A stretch of 64,000 nucleotides of DNA, taken from Brachybacterium tyrofermentans (GTDB lineage: Bacteria; Actinomycetota; Actinomycetes; Actinomycetales; Dermabacteraceae). Of the stretch, positions 17,686-26,135 are shown piece by piece. The position numbers and the translations under genes were made by a program. The stretch spans positions 21,121 to 85,120 of the forward strand of contig NZ_JABUXW010000020.1 of the NCBI RefSeq assembly GCF_014897585.1. The letters run 5' to 3'. Within the stretch, counting starts at the first letter, position 1. The number at the start of each line of letters is the position of its first letter. The notes under the pieces were generated by a model. That model searched no databases and was not told the DNA's origin. It was given only the letters and a program-made list of their open reading frames with translations.

Positions 17686-17753
17686 TGTTCCTTGACTTCG
17701 CAGGTCATCTGACGGTCACAGCCGCCTCGCGGCCCCCTGCCCAGGAGTGCCGC

Positions 17754-18491
17754 TCAGAGTCCCCGCACGTCGAGCTCGTGCTGCACCCACGCCGGATCAT
17801 CGGTCGTGATCGTGTCGACACCGCACGCCAGCGCCACGGCGAGCTGCTCGGGCGTGTTCACCGTCCAGGGGTTCACCGCCAGCCCTGCCTCGTGCGTGGC
17901 CTCGGCGGCGCGCAGCGAGAGACCCGTGATCGACGGGCCGATGCCGGCCGCGCCGAGCTCGCGCGCGGTCGCCAGCTCCTGCTCGCCGACCTCCCTCACG
18001 AGATAGGAGACCGGGGTGTCGGTGGAACGGCGGATCTCGGAGAGCGCGTCGGGATGGAAGGAGATCACGGTGGAGGCCGCCGCCGGCGATCCGACGGGGA
18101 GCGCGCGCAGCAGTTCGGCCACTGCCTTCGCCGCCGCCGCGACCTTGACCTCGATGAAGATCGGCACGGTGGTCATCGCCAGCAGCTCCTCGAGCGAGGG
18201 CACCTTCTCACCGTCCGCGAGCAGCACGGTGTCCAGCTCGGCGCGGGTGAGGTCGCCGATCGCGCCGGTGCGACGAGGGGAGTCCGGCGCGGCGGTGCGG
18301 TCGATGGTCTCGTCGTGCATGACCACGACGTGCCCGTCCGCACTGAGGTGGACATCGCACTCGAGCACCTGCGCGCCGTCCTCGATGCCGCGCCGGAAGG
18401 CGGCGAGCGTGTTCTCGGGGGCGTGCGCGGAGGCGCCGCGGTGGCCGACGATCGCGGGACGCTGCAGGGACGGGGCGGACTGCTCGGACAT
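17754..18491 (-). CDS. Glycerophosphodiester phosphodiesterase (paralogue 1)
   Basis: A 245-residue GDPD of the GlpQ/UgpQ TIM-barrel family without a signal peptide, so cytoplasmic. Key residues are in HRGASAHAPENTLAAF (catalytic His), ECDVHLSADGHVVVMHDETIDRT (metal-binding Glu/Asp and second catalytic His) and IFIEVK; the C-terminus has VNPWTVNT and ITTDDP. It hydrolyses glycerophosphodiesters to sn-glycerol 3-phosphate and an alcohol. It lies 196 nt downstream of the other two GDPD genes of the Ugp-like operon on the same strand, with a 15-bp array in between. Confidence 0.92.
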   Translation of the reverse strand: MSEQSAPSLQRPAIVGHRGASAHAPENTLAAFRRGIEDGAQVLECDVHLSADGHVVVMHDETIDRTAAPDSPRRTGAIGDLTRAELDTVLLADGEKVPSLEELLAMTTVPIFIEVKVAAAAKAVAELLRALPVGSPAAASTVISFHPDALSEIRRSTDTPVSYLVREVGEQELATARELGAAGIGPSITGLSLRAAEATHEAGLAVNPWTVNTPEQLAVALACGVDTITTDDPAWVQHELDVRGL

Positions 18492-18640
18492 TGTTCTCCT
18501 GGACTGCTTCGGAGCCGGCCCGCGGGCCGGCGCTGGTGGTGGACTGCTGAGCGCAGGGATCGAGCGCGAGGATTGCTGAATCGAGCGCGGGTCGCGCACG
18601 GAAGGATCCTTGGACCCTACCGGCGGCCCGGCTCGCCAGG

Positions 18641-18700
18641 GGTCAGTCCCGGGAAGGTCAGTCCCGGGACGGTCAGTCCCGGGACGGTCAGTCCCGGGAC
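18641..18700. repeat. 15-bp tandem array spanning a stop codon
   Basis: Four units of GGTCAGTCCCGGGAC (the first ends in A). Read on the minus strand each unit encodes a TGA stop, and because the period is 15 the stops are in frame; the first one met is the actual stop of the second GDPD gene. Each unit also contains the palindrome CCCGGG. Confidence 0.9.
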
Positions 18701-19458
18701 GCGAGGTGCTCCTCGACGACGCGTCGGGCATGGGCCGGATCGTCCGCCCCGATCGCCGGCACGCCGAGATCCACAGCCCGACGGATCTCGTCATCCGTGC
18801 GGGCGGCCCAGGCCGACGGGATCAGGCCCACGCCGCGGATCCGGTCGAAATCGCCGTCGCGCAGATCCGAGAGCCTCACGCCCAGGATCTCGGCCTTCGT
18901 CGCCATCGCGTCGTCGAGCGCCTCCTCGCTGAGCGCCCGGACGAGCAGCCCGCGGGGCACGGCCGGGGCCACCTCGAGCGCGATCCGCAGCGCCTCGGCG
19001 TGGAAGGAGATGATCCGCGCCGGGGCGACGGCCTCCCCCGACCAGGCGGAGTCGGGGAAGGTGTCCCGGAGGACCTGACCGGCCAGTGCGGCCGCCGCCG
19101 GGGCCTTGATCTCCACGAGCACGGGCAGCCGTGTGCCGTCCTCCCGCACCGCGGCATCGAGCACCTGGACGAGAGTGGGGATGTGCTCGCCCTCCCCCAC
19201 CAGGACCTCGTCGAGCTCGGCCCGCGTGAGGTCCGCGACCGCACCGGTGCGCCGGGGCGAATCGCCCTGGGCCGTGCGGTCGATGGTGGCGTCGTGGATG
19301 ATCACGTCGCGCCGGTCGCGGCTCAGGTGCACATCGCACTCGAGCTGATCGGCGCCGTCGGCCACCCCGCGGCGGAAGGCGGCCACCGTGTTCTCCGGGG
19401 CCACGGCCGCCGCGCCGCGGTGACCGGTGATTCGGGGGGCGGATGGTCGTCGGTTCAT
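18688..19458 (-). CDS. Glycerophosphodiester phosphodiesterase (paralogue 2)
   Basis: A 256-residue cytoplasmic GDPD with HRGAAAVAPENTVAAF, ECDVHLSRDRRDVIIHDATIDRT and LVEIKAP, so all catalytic and metal-binding residues of the UgpQ family are kept. It resembles its upstream neighbour more than paralogue 1 (shared GAVADLTRAxLDxVLVGxGEH and AAVREDGTRLPVLVEIKAP), suggesting a recent tandem duplication. Its ATG overlaps the stop of that neighbour by 4 nt (ATGA), so it is translationally coupled. The C-terminus ends in ASRD inside a tandem repeat. Confidence 0.92.
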   Translation of the reverse strand: MNRRPSAPRITGHRGAAAVAPENTVAAFRRGVADGADQLECDVHLSRDRRDVIIHDATIDRTAQGDSPRRTGAVADLTRAELDEVLVGEGEHIPTLVQVLDAAVREDGTRLPVLVEIKAPAAAALAGQVLRDTFPDSAWSGEAVAPARIISFHAEALRIALEVAPAVPRGLLVRALSEEALDDAMATKAEILGVRLSDLRDGDFDRIRGVGLIPSAWAARTDDEIRRAVDLGVPAIGADDPAHARRVVEEHLASRD

Positions 19459-20270
19459 GCGTTCACCAGCTCCTCCAGCAGCGTGGATGCCCACGCCGGG
19501 TCGTCCACGGTGATCGTGTCGCAGCCCAGCTCGAGGGCTCGGGCCAGCTCCTCCTCGGAGCGGGCGGTCCACAGGTTCAGCTCCACCCCGAGCTCGCGGG
19601 CCCGGACCACGTCCGCCTGGCGGGCGTCGGCGATCCGCACCCCCACCTGGACGACCCCGAGCTCCTGGGCGGTCTCGAAGAACTCCGGGGAGGTCGCCGT
19701 GGTGGTCAGCAGCAACGGCAGCCGAGCATCGGCCTCTTTGACGGCACGCAGGGCCTCGGCGTGGAAGGAGATCACCAGCGCCGGAGGCGTCGGCCCCTCC
19801 CAGGCCTCGCCCGGGAAGTAGGCGGTGAGGATCTCGACCACCCGTCGGGCGGCGGCCGGTGCCTTGATCTCCACCAGCACGGGCACCCGCGTGCCGTCCT
19901 CCCGGACGGCGACGTCGAGCACCTGCTCGAGGGTCGGGAGGTGCTCGCCGCCGCCCACCAGCACCCGGTCCAGCTGCGCCCGGGTGAGGTCGGCGACCGC
20001 CCCGGTGCGCAGGGGCGAATCGTCCTGCGCGGTGCGGTCGATGGTGGCGTCGTGGATGATCGCGTCGACCCCGTCGCTGCTCAGGTGCACATCGCACTCC
20101 AGCAGCTGGGACCCCTCGGCGATGCCGCGACGGAACGAGAGCACAGTGTTCTCGGGCTCCACCGCAGCGGCTCCGCGGTGGCCGACGAGGGCTGGCAGCA
20201 CGGCCAGGGCGGGCGCCGCCATGGCCGCGCCCGTGGCATCGGGGGCGACGGTGCGGGCTGCGGCGGTCAT
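19455..20270 (-). CDS. Glycerophosphodiester phosphodiesterase (paralogue 3)
   Basis: A 271-residue cytoplasmic GDPD: LVGHRGAAAVEPENTVLSF, ECDVHLSSDGVDAIIHDATIDRT and LVEIKAPAAA carry the active site, and the C-terminal barrel strand is NLWTARSEEEL. The first 28 residues are an Ala-rich extension without a cleavable signal. The start at 20270 overlaps the stop of the binding-protein gene by one base (TGATG), so it is part of the transporter operon and would hydrolyse diesters brought in by it. Confidence 0.92.
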   Translation of the reverse strand: MTAAARTVAPDATGAAMAAPALAVLPALVGHRGAAAVEPENTVLSFRRGIAEGSQLLECDVHLSSDGVDAIIHDATIDRTAQDDSPLRTGAVADLTRAQLDRVLVGGGEHLPTLEQVLDVAVREDGTRVPVLVEIKAPAAARRVVEILTAYFPGEAWEGPTPPALVISFHAEALRAVKEADARLPLLLTTTATSPEFFETAQELGVVQVGVRIADARQADVVRARELGVELNLWTARSEEELARALELGCDTITVDDPAWASTLLEELVNA

Positions 20271-21664
20271 CACTTCCACCCCTGGAAGTCGACGGCCTCG
20301 TAGCCCTCGCGCTTGTCGTCGAGCGTGTCCTGCAGCTCGGCGGCGAGGGCGTCCAGGACCTTCTGGGGAGCGGCGCCGTCGCCGTAGACCTGGCCCTGCG
20401 TGGCGCCGATCTCGGTGACCATGCCGGAGTCCCAGTTGGTGTAGTCCGCGGTGCGGGCGTTTTCCAGCTGGTTGAGCGCCACCAGGTAGTTCGGGTTCTT
20501 CGCGACGAGGTCCTTGACCGACTGGGTCTCGGCGGCGGCCTGCACGATCGGCACGTAGCCGGTGGCGATGTGCCAGGCGGCGGACTGCTCGGCGCCGGCG
20601 AGGAAGCGGAACAGCTCGGCGCAGGCGTCCTGACGCTCCTGCGACTCGGTGCGCACGATCGAGAGGCCGGAGCCGCCGGTGGGGACCTGCTTCTTCTCGC
20701 CCTCCTTGGAGAGCATGAAGGCCACGCCCACGTCGAACTTGTCGCCCGCGGCCTCGGTCTGGCCGGTCAGCGAGGCTGTCGAGCCGCGCCAGCCGGCAGT
20801 CACGCCGGCCTGGAAGTCGGTCCCGGCATCCTTGGCGAGGTAGCCGAAGCCGTCGTCGTGGATGAACTTGCGCTGCCACTCGAGCCACTCGGCGCCGGCC
20901 TCGTCGTTGATCGTGACCTCGAAGTCCTGGTTCGCATTCGCTCCGCCGAAGCCCCAGATATCGGCCTGGCCCGTCCAGGCGTCGGCCGAGAACGCCATCG
21001 CGGACAGCGGGCGGCCCTCGACCTCGATCTTCGCCAGCTCGGGGGCGAACTCCGCGAGGTCCTCCCAGGTCTCGGGGCCCTCCTCGGGAAGGCCTGCGTC
21101 GCGGTAGATCGAGCGGTTGAAGTAGAACAGCGGCGTGGAGCGGGCGAAGGGCACCACGAAGGTCTCCCCGGCGGCGACCCCCTCGTTCACGTAGTTGGGG
21201 ATGTAGATGTCCGTGTTCCACTCGTCGTCGAAGTACCCGTCCAGCGGGGCGAGAGCGTCGGAGGCATGGAACTGCAGCCACTGCATCTCGGGGAAGCAGA
21301 CGATGTCGGGCACCGCGCGGGCCTGCAGGGCCGCGGTGAACTTCTGCGTCAGATCGGCGTAGCCGCCCACGGACTCCGCGATCGCGACGATCTCGTCCTG
21401 CGACTCGTTGAACTCGGTGAACAACGTCATGAGGGACTCGTAGAGCTCTCCGGTCCAGGGGGCCCAGAACAGGATCGCGGTACGGCCCTCGTAGCCGGCG
21501 GGCACGGTGTGATCCGCCTGCGAGAAGCCGTCGCGGACATTGCTCTCGGCGTTGTCGCCGCCGCCGTTCGGGGAACCGCAGGCGGCGAGGCCGGCGGCGC
21601 CGGCTCCGAGTCCCAGGGCGGCGAGCAGGCTGCGACGGGACGGGCTGGAGAGGTGACGGGACAT
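20270..21664 (-). CDS. ugpB: ABC transporter substrate-binding lipoprotein, UgpB-like
   Basis: A 464-residue extracellular solute-binding protein. Its signal SRRSLLAALGLGAGAAGLAAC has both a twin arginine and lipobox LAAC. The mature part follows cluster-B family 1 binding proteins and is closest to UgpB: TAILFWAPWTGELYESLMTLFTEFN, GGYADLTQKFTAALQARAVPDIV, FYFNRSIYRDAGLPEEGPETWEDL and ATGYVPIVQAA. UgpB proteins bind sn-glycerol 3-phosphate and glycerophosphocholine. Here the binding pocket cannot be judged, but the three GDPD genes that follow in the operon suggest whole glycerophosphodiesters as cargo. Confidence 0.85.
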   Translation of the reverse strand: MSRHLSSPSRRSLLAALGLGAGAAGLAACGSPNGGGDNAESNVRDGFSQADHTVPAGYEGRTAILFWAPWTGELYESLMTLFTEFNESQDEIVAIAESVGGYADLTQKFTAALQARAVPDIVCFPEMQWLQFHASDALAPLDGYFDDEWNTDIYIPNYVNEGVAAGETFVVPFARSTPLFYFNRSIYRDAGLPEEGPETWEDLAEFAPELAKIEVEGRPLSAMAFSADAWTGQADIWGFGGANANQDFEVTINDEAGAEWLEWQRKFIHDDGFGYLAKDAGTDFQAGVTAGWRGSTASLTGQTEAAGDKFDVGVAFMLSKEGEKKQVPTGGSGLSIVRTESQERQDACAELFRFLAGAEQSAAWHIATGYVPIVQAAAETQSVKDLVAKNPNYLVALNQLENARTADYTNWDSGMVTEIGATQGQVYGDGAAPQKVLDALAAELQDTLDDKREGYEAVDFQGWK

Positions 21665-21792
21665 ACGAGGTGCTCCTTGGAGAGTGGTCCGGTTCGGGGA
21701 CGGGCGGGGGGTGGTCATCGGGTCAGCGGTCGGGAGGTCGGGTCGGGAGGTCGGGGGCTGCGGGAGAGGTCGGGCCCGGGCGTGGCCAGCGA

Positions 21793-22728
21793 TCACTTCA
21801 GGGCTCCTGCGGCGAGGCCGCCGATGATGCGCTTCTGGGCCAGGAAGAAGAGGATGAGCATCGGGAGGGAGACGAACACGGCGCCGGCCATGATCACGCC
21901 CCAGTTGCTGTAGCCCTCCTGGCTGCGGAGGAACAGCAGGCCGATGGGCAGCGTGCGCATATCCGCGGTGGAGGTGACGATCAGCGGCCACACGTACTCG
22001 TTCCACTTGCCGACCATCACGATCAGCGTCGCGGTGAGGATCATGGGGCTGGACAGCGGCACCACGATCAGGACCATCCGGCGCAGATGCCCGGCGCCGT
22101 CGATCTCCGCGGCCTGCAGGATGTCCTTGTCGATGGTTCGCATGAACTGGTAGAGCAGGAACATCGCGAAGGCGCTGGCGATGCCGGGCAGGATGATTCC
22201 GGCGTAGGAGTTCAGCCAGCCGAGGTTCGCCACGGTGATGTAGTTGACGATCAGCGTGACGTGACCCGGCAGCATCATCGAGGCGATGATCAGCGCGAAG
22301 GCGATCTTCTTGAAGCGGAAGTCGACGAACACGAAGGCGTAGGCGCACAGGATCGCGAGCGAGAGCTCGAGGAACGTGCCCACCCCGGTGGTGATGATCG
22401 AGTTGACGAAGAACCGGTCGAAGGGCGCCGAGTTCCACGCATCGGTGAAGTTCTCCAGCGTCAGCGAGGTGGGGATCCACTGCAGCGGCCAGGAGTAGAT
22501 CTCGCCGTGCGGCTTCAACGACGAGGAGAACAGCCAGTACAGCGGGACCAGGAACATCGCGATGGTGCCGAGCACGGCGAGGATCAGCAGGACTCGGAGC
22601 CACAGGGGGCGGCGCGGTCCGCGCCGGCGGCCGCGGTTCGCGCGGGGGCCGCCGCCGGCGGCGTCGGCCGAACCGGACGAGCCTGCGGCGCCGGAGAGCT
22701 TCTGGTTCTCGAGGGTCAGAGCGCTCAT
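21793..22728 (-). CDS. ugpE: ABC transporter permease, UgpE-like
   Basis: A 311-residue inner-membrane permease of the MalG/UgpE type. After a Gly/Arg-rich cytoplasmic tail (residues 1-42) come six predicted helices, with TLENFTDAWNSAPFDRFFVNSI before the core and the EAA coupling motif AAEIDGAGHLRRMVLIVVPLSSP at about residues 205-227, where an ATPase would dock. The C-terminus AQKRIIGGLAAGALK is typical. Its ATG overlaps the stop of the partner permease (ATGA). The 128 nt to ugpB contain GGGAGGTCG-type direct repeats but no gene. Confidence 0.92.
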   Translation of the reverse strand: MSALTLENQKLSGAAGSSGSADAAGGGPRANRGRRRGPRRPLWLRVLLILAVLGTIAMFLVPLYWLFSSSLKPHGEIYSWPLQWIPTSLTLENFTDAWNSAPFDRFFVNSIITTGVGTFLELSLAILCAYAFVFVDFRFKKIAFALIIASMMLPGHVTLIVNYITVANLGWLNSYAGIILPGIASAFAMFLLYQFMRTIDKDILQAAEIDGAGHLRRMVLIVVPLSSPMILTATLIVMVGKWNEYVWPLIVTSTADMRTLPIGLLFLRSQEGYSNWGVIMAGAVFVSLPMLILFFLAQKRIIGGLAAGALK

Positions 22729-23768
22729 GAGGAGTAGTTCACCTTCTTCTCGCCGACGCGGACCTGCAGGTAGGTGATGACCAGCAGGATCGCGAGCAGC
22801 ACGGTGGCGGCCGCGGACGCGGAGCCGATGTCGAACTTCTGGAAGGCCTCCTCGTAGACCATCCAGCTCAGCGTGCTGGAGGAGACCCCGGGGCCGCCGC
22901 TGGTCATGATCGAGATGATGTCGAAGGCCTGAGCGGCGGAGATGATGCCCGTGATCGAGAGGAAGAACGTGATCGGGCTCAGCAGCGGCAGGGTGAGGTT
23001 GCGGAACAGCTTCCAGCCGTGCGCGCCGTCCAGCGCCGCCGCCTCGTAGAGGTCCTTGGGCAGGTCGAGGATCGCGGTGTAGCAGATGACGGTGACGAAG
23101 CCGAGGCGCTGCCAGGTGTACGCGATGGTGATCGCCCACAGCGACCAGTCCGAGGTGGTGGTCCAGTCCGGGGAATCGGCACCGACCAGGGAGAACGCCC
23201 AGCGGGAGAGCCCGTAGTTGGGGTCGAACATGAACAACCACAGGATGCCGACGGCCGCGCCGGGCAGCATGTGCGGCGCGAAGGCCATGGTCTGGGCGAA
23301 ACCGGTCAGCGGGACCTTCGTGGCCAGCAGGCTTCCCAGCAGCAGGCCGCCGATGATCGACCCGACCACGCTGACGCCGGTGAAGATCAGCGTGTTCATC
23401 ATGACCTGGCCGAAGTTCGGATCGGTGAACAGGTCCGTGTAGTTCTCCAGGCCCACGAACTCCGGGCTCGGCGCCACGAAGTCCCACTCCATGAAGCTCA
23501 GGCCGATGTTGTAGATCGCCGGGTAGTAGGAGAAGACGATGATCGCGATCAGGTTCGGAGCGATCAGCGCGCCGAACAGGAGCGCGTCACGGCGGCGCCG
23601 GCGACGGCGCTGGGGCGAGGGCGGGCGTCGCTCGAACGTCGGCCGGGCGGCGTCCGTCGGACCGGAGGGATCCGAGGGATCTGCAGGATCTGCGGGTCCG
23701 CCGTTCTGGTCGCCCCGGGATCGGGCCCGGGGGTCCGCATCGCGGGGCGGTCGGACTGCGAGTGTCAT
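22725..23768 (-). CDS. ugpA: ABC transporter permease, UgpA-like
   Basis: A 347-residue permease of the MalF/UgpA type and first gene of the operon. A charged N-terminal tail (about 65 residues, with repeated DPADPSDPSGP) precedes six helices; GLENYTDLFTDPNFGQVMMNTL opens the core, the EAA motif is YEAAALDGAHGWKLFRNLTLPLLSP, and QAFDIISIMTSGGPG is a hallmark of UgpA-type permeases. No ATP-binding subunit is encoded in the window, so the system must borrow one, as MsiK does for many actinobacterial sugar importers. A LacI gene lies divergently 500 nt away. Confidence 0.9.
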   Translation of the reverse strand: MTLAVRPPRDADPRARSRGDQNGGPADPADPSDPSGPTDAARPTFERRPPSPQRRRRRRRDALLFGALIAPNLIAIIVFSYYPAIYNIGLSFMEWDFVAPSPEFVGLENYTDLFTDPNFGQVMMNTLIFTGVSVVGSIIGGLLLGSLLATKVPLTGFAQTMAFAPHMLPGAAVGILWLFMFDPNYGLSRWAFSLVGADSPDWTTTSDWSLWAITIAYTWQRLGFVTVICYTAILDLPKDLYEAAALDGAHGWKLFRNLTLPLLSPITFFLSITGIISAAQAFDIISIMTSGGPGVSSSTLSWMVYEEAFQKFDIGSASAAATVLLAILLVITYLQVRVGEKKVNYSS

Positions 23769-24269
23769 GGGAGCGCTCCCAGCTTCCTGGTCGGAGGGGC
23801 GGTCCGCAGGGCGGACTGCCGGATGGAGGGCCGTGGACCGGCGGGCGGATCAGGCCCGACGGGAGCTGGTCACGGTTCTGCACCTGCAGGTCCGCTGCCG
23901 CTCCGAGGGCCGACGTCCCACACCGTAGGAAGGGTTCGACGCAACGCGCCAGCGCTCCCGTCGACCCGGTGAACCACACATGAACGACCTTCATCACTGC
24001 AGGTCATCTAGCTGTTCCGGGGCACCGGCGGCGCACGCTCGATACAGAGCGCGCGCCCTCGGGGTGCCGGTCCACCGAGTGTTCATCCAGCAGTCCGGAA
24101 CTGTTCGCCGAGGAGCCGTGCTCGCAGATCGCACGCGCACCGAGGCTTCACCTGGAGGTCACCCGTGCGCCCTGGTGGCTGCCGTGGGCTGCGCTACCCT
24201 GCGCAGACCACGCACACCGTTCCGCGGCCGCCTCGCAGCCCGCACCGACTGCCGGGAGACCCCCAGACC
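23769..24269. other. Long divergent regulatory interval, ugpA / lacI-type
   Basis: The 501 nt between the ugp-like operon and its divergent LacI gene hold no credible gene. They contain a candidate Pho box (23962-23983), an isolated GTTCATCC at about 24079 and the LacI leader with TACCCT near 24197. I could not identify a clear LacI operator. Confidence 0.5.
23962..23983 (-). promoter_or_regulatory. Candidate Pho box
   Basis: On the minus strand, reading toward ugpA, two adjacent 11-mers read GTTCATGTGTG and GTTCACCGGGT. This matches the direct-repeat unit (GTTCAyy plus 4) bound by PhoP in Streptomyces. It is 194 nt upstream of the ugpA start. The match is suggestive, not conclusive. Confidence 0.4.
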
Positions 24270-25343
24270 ATGCCCCGACCACCGACGATGGAGGACGTGG
24301 CGCGGACCGCCGGGGTCTCCCGCTCCACCGTGTCGCGCGTGTTCCACCACGGCGGCGAGCGCGTCTCCCCCGATGCGGTGATCGCGGTCCATGAGGCGGC
24401 CGAGCGCCTCGGCTACGTGCACAACCTCGTGGCCAGCGGACTGGCCCAGCGCCATGGCACCCAGCTCGGACTGCTGATCCGCGACGCGACCAACCCGGCC
24501 TACGGGCACCTCCATGCCGAGATGAATCGGGCCGTCGAGGCGACGGGCCGCACCCTGATCTCGGTGACCGCCTCCCGCCACGACTACGGCACCGCCGAGG
24601 TCGACGGGCTGAAGCGTCTGATCGGTCAGAGGGTGGCCGGCCTGTTCGTCGGGACCGGCGTGACCGCCGCCGAGGACCTTGTCGAGACCGTCAGCGCGAC
24701 GCCGATGATGATCGTCGGCCGCCCCAACCGACACCCGCAGATCGAGTCCGTCAGCTACGACGAGCGGGCGCACGGTCGACTCATCGCGGACCGGATCGCG
24801 GAGGCGGGCCACCGCCGGATCGCAGTGCTCTCTGCACCCCTGCTCTACTCCCGGGTGTTCGACCTGCGGGTGCGCAGCCTCGTGGAGCGGTGCGCCGAGC
24901 TCGGGGTGCAGACCGTGCCGGTGGAGCTGCTCCCGGTCGAGAAGGGCGTGGTGAGAGCGCTCGACCTGGCCCGCGAGGAGCAGCTGACCTGCATCGTGAG
25001 CCCGGTGGACTATGTAGCTCTCGACCTGCTGCGCGCGGCCGCCGAGCGCGGGGTGCGCATCCCGGAGGAGCTCAGCACCGTGGGCTTCGACGGGCTCAGC
25101 GACGGCATCGACCTCATCGGCCTGGCGACCGTGAAGCTGCCGGTGGCCGAGGTCGCCCGAGAGGCGGTGGACCGGATGGGCGAGCTGCTGAGGCGAGCGC
25201 AGGCCTCACCCGGCCCCGGCCCCGAGGGCACGCCGTCGGCCCTTCACTCCGAACAGGCTCCGCCCGCTCGTCACACCGTGCACGCGGGCAGGTTCCTGCC
25301 CGGCCGGACGCTCGGTCCCGTGCCCGAGACGATGCGGCCGTGA
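24270..25343 (+). CDS. LacI-family transcriptional regulator
   Basis: A 357-residue LacI/GalR repressor. Residues 4-50 form the HTH and hinge helix (PTMEDVARTAGVSRSTVSRVFHHGGERVSPDAVIAVHEAAERLGYVHN), followed by a periplasmic-binding-protein-like effector domain (QLGLLIRDATNPAYGHLHAEM, VAGLFVGTGV, STVGFDGLSDGIDLIGLATVKLP). The last 40 residues are Pro/Arg-rich and unlike the family. It is divergent from the ugp-like operon and probably controls it; the effector would then be glycerol phosphate or a diester, by inference. The ATG is chosen because the HTH starts directly after it. Confidence 0.9.
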   Translation: MPRPPTMEDVARTAGVSRSTVSRVFHHGGERVSPDAVIAVHEAAERLGYVHNLVASGLAQRHGTQLGLLIRDATNPAYGHLHAEMNRAVEATGRTLISVTASRHDYGTAEVDGLKRLIGQRVAGLFVGTGVTAAEDLVETVSATPMMIVGRPNRHPQIESVSYDERAHGRLIADRIAEAGHRRIAVLSAPLLYSRVFDLRVRSLVERCAELGVQTVPVELLPVEKGVVRALDLAREEQLTCIVSPVDYVALDLLRAAAERGVRIPEELSTVGFDGLSDGIDLIGLATVKLPVAEVAREAVDRMGELLRRAQASPGPGPEGTPSALHSEQAPPARHTVHAGRFLPGRTLGPVPETMRP

Positions 25344-25425
25344 ACTCCGGACTCCACCCCCGACCTCGCACGTGACCTCAGGCACGGCAAGGCTCTCCAC
25401 GGCTGACAGCGCACGTCAAGGGGGC

Positions 25426-25431
25426 TATCGT
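25426..25431 (+). promoter_or_regulatory. -10 hexamer, leaderless start (ferritin)
   Basis: TATCGT lies 7 nt before the ATG at 25439, again predicting a leaderless message. Confidence 0.45.
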
Positions 25432-25438
25432 CGGCTCC

Positions 25439-25960
25439 ATGAAGATGAGCAATGACCTTGAGAAGAAGTTCCAGGAACAGATCACCCTCGAGTTCGAGGC
25501 ATCGATGACCTACCGACAGCTGGCGATCGAGGCCGACGAGCAGGACCTCCCGGGCATCGCCGCGTGGCTGCGCCACCAGGCAGATGAGGAGATCGTCCAC
25601 GCCAACAAGTTCATCCAGCACGTCTCGGACCGCGACAACCACGCCGCCATCGGCGCCATCAAGGCCCCGGGCGTGACGCCGGGCCTGTCGGTGCTCGAGA
25701 TCTTCGAGGCCGCCCTCGCGCATGAGCAGAAGGTATCCGAGGCGATCCGCGAGCTGTACCGCAGCGCCGACAAGGAAGGCGACTACGACTCCCGCCCGCT
25801 GCTGAACTGGTTCGTCGACGAGCAGATCGAGGAGGAGGCCACCGCCTCCGAGATCATCGGCCGCGTGAAGCTGATCGGCGACGACGGCTCCGGCCTGCTG
25901 CGCCTCGACTCCGAGCTGGGCGCCCGCCCCACCGAGTCGACCGAGGCCGACGCCGGCTGA
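25439..25960 (+). CDS. ftn: Bacterial non-haem ferritin
   Basis: A 173-residue four-helix iron-storage protein. The ferroxidase-site residues are recognisable: Glu in QITLEFEASMTYRQL, the ExxH of ADEEIVHANKF, Glu in FEAALAHEQKVSEAI and the paired Glu of DEQIEEEATASEI. It should oxidise Fe2+ and store Fe3+ in a 24-mer shell in the cytoplasm. Length matches FtnA-type proteins with a short acidic C-terminal tail. It is monocistronic and followed by an 18-bp tandem array and a strong hairpin terminator. Confidence 0.93.
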   Translation: MKMSNDLEKKFQEQITLEFEASMTYRQLAIEADEQDLPGIAAWLRHQADEEIVHANKFIQHVSDRDNHAAIGAIKAPGVTPGLSVLEIFEAALAHEQKVSEAIRELYRSADKEGDYDSRPLLNWFVDEQIEEEATASEIIGRVKLIGDDGSGLLRLDSELGARPTESTEADAG

Positions 25961-25975
25961 TCCCCTCGGGAGCTA

Positions 25976-26040
25976 CGAGCTCCTCGGGTGCCGCGAGCTC
26001 CTCGGGTGCCGCGAGCTCCTCGGGTGCCGCGAGCTCCTCA
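25976..26040. repeat. 18-bp tandem array downstream of ferritin
   Basis: Three full and one partial copy of CGAGCTCCTCGGGTGCCG. Each unit contains the palindrome GAGCTC. It begins 15 nt after the ferritin stop and ends next to the terminator hairpin. Confidence 0.9.
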
Positions 26041-26047
26041 CCTCTGC

Positions 26048-26088
26048 CGAACGGGCCGATCCGCTGACGACGCGGATCGGCCCGTTCG
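26048..26088. terminator. Strong hairpin terminator after ferritin
   Basis: Perfect 17-bp stem (CGAACGGGCCGATCCGC and its complement at 26072-26088) with a 7-nt loop. There is no T-run, as is common in high-GC actinobacteria. Lying between convergent genes, it can act in both directions. Confidence 0.8.
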
Positions 26089-26135
26089 CTGTTCGCCCCG
26101 GAGGGGACGGGTCCCAGAAGTCTCGAATCCGGCGC

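Noticed and set aside
18491..18687. Extra gene between the GDPD paralogues
   Set aside because: Only a repeat array and upstream-extended shadow of the GDPD frame; no start with a ribosome site.
17754..23768. UgpC-type ATPase in the transporter operon
   Set aside because: No Walker A/ABC signature frame exists in or around the operon.
25976..26040. Possible CRISPR or attachment site
   Set aside because: Direct 18-bp repeats are contiguous without spacers; no integrase or tRNA nearby.
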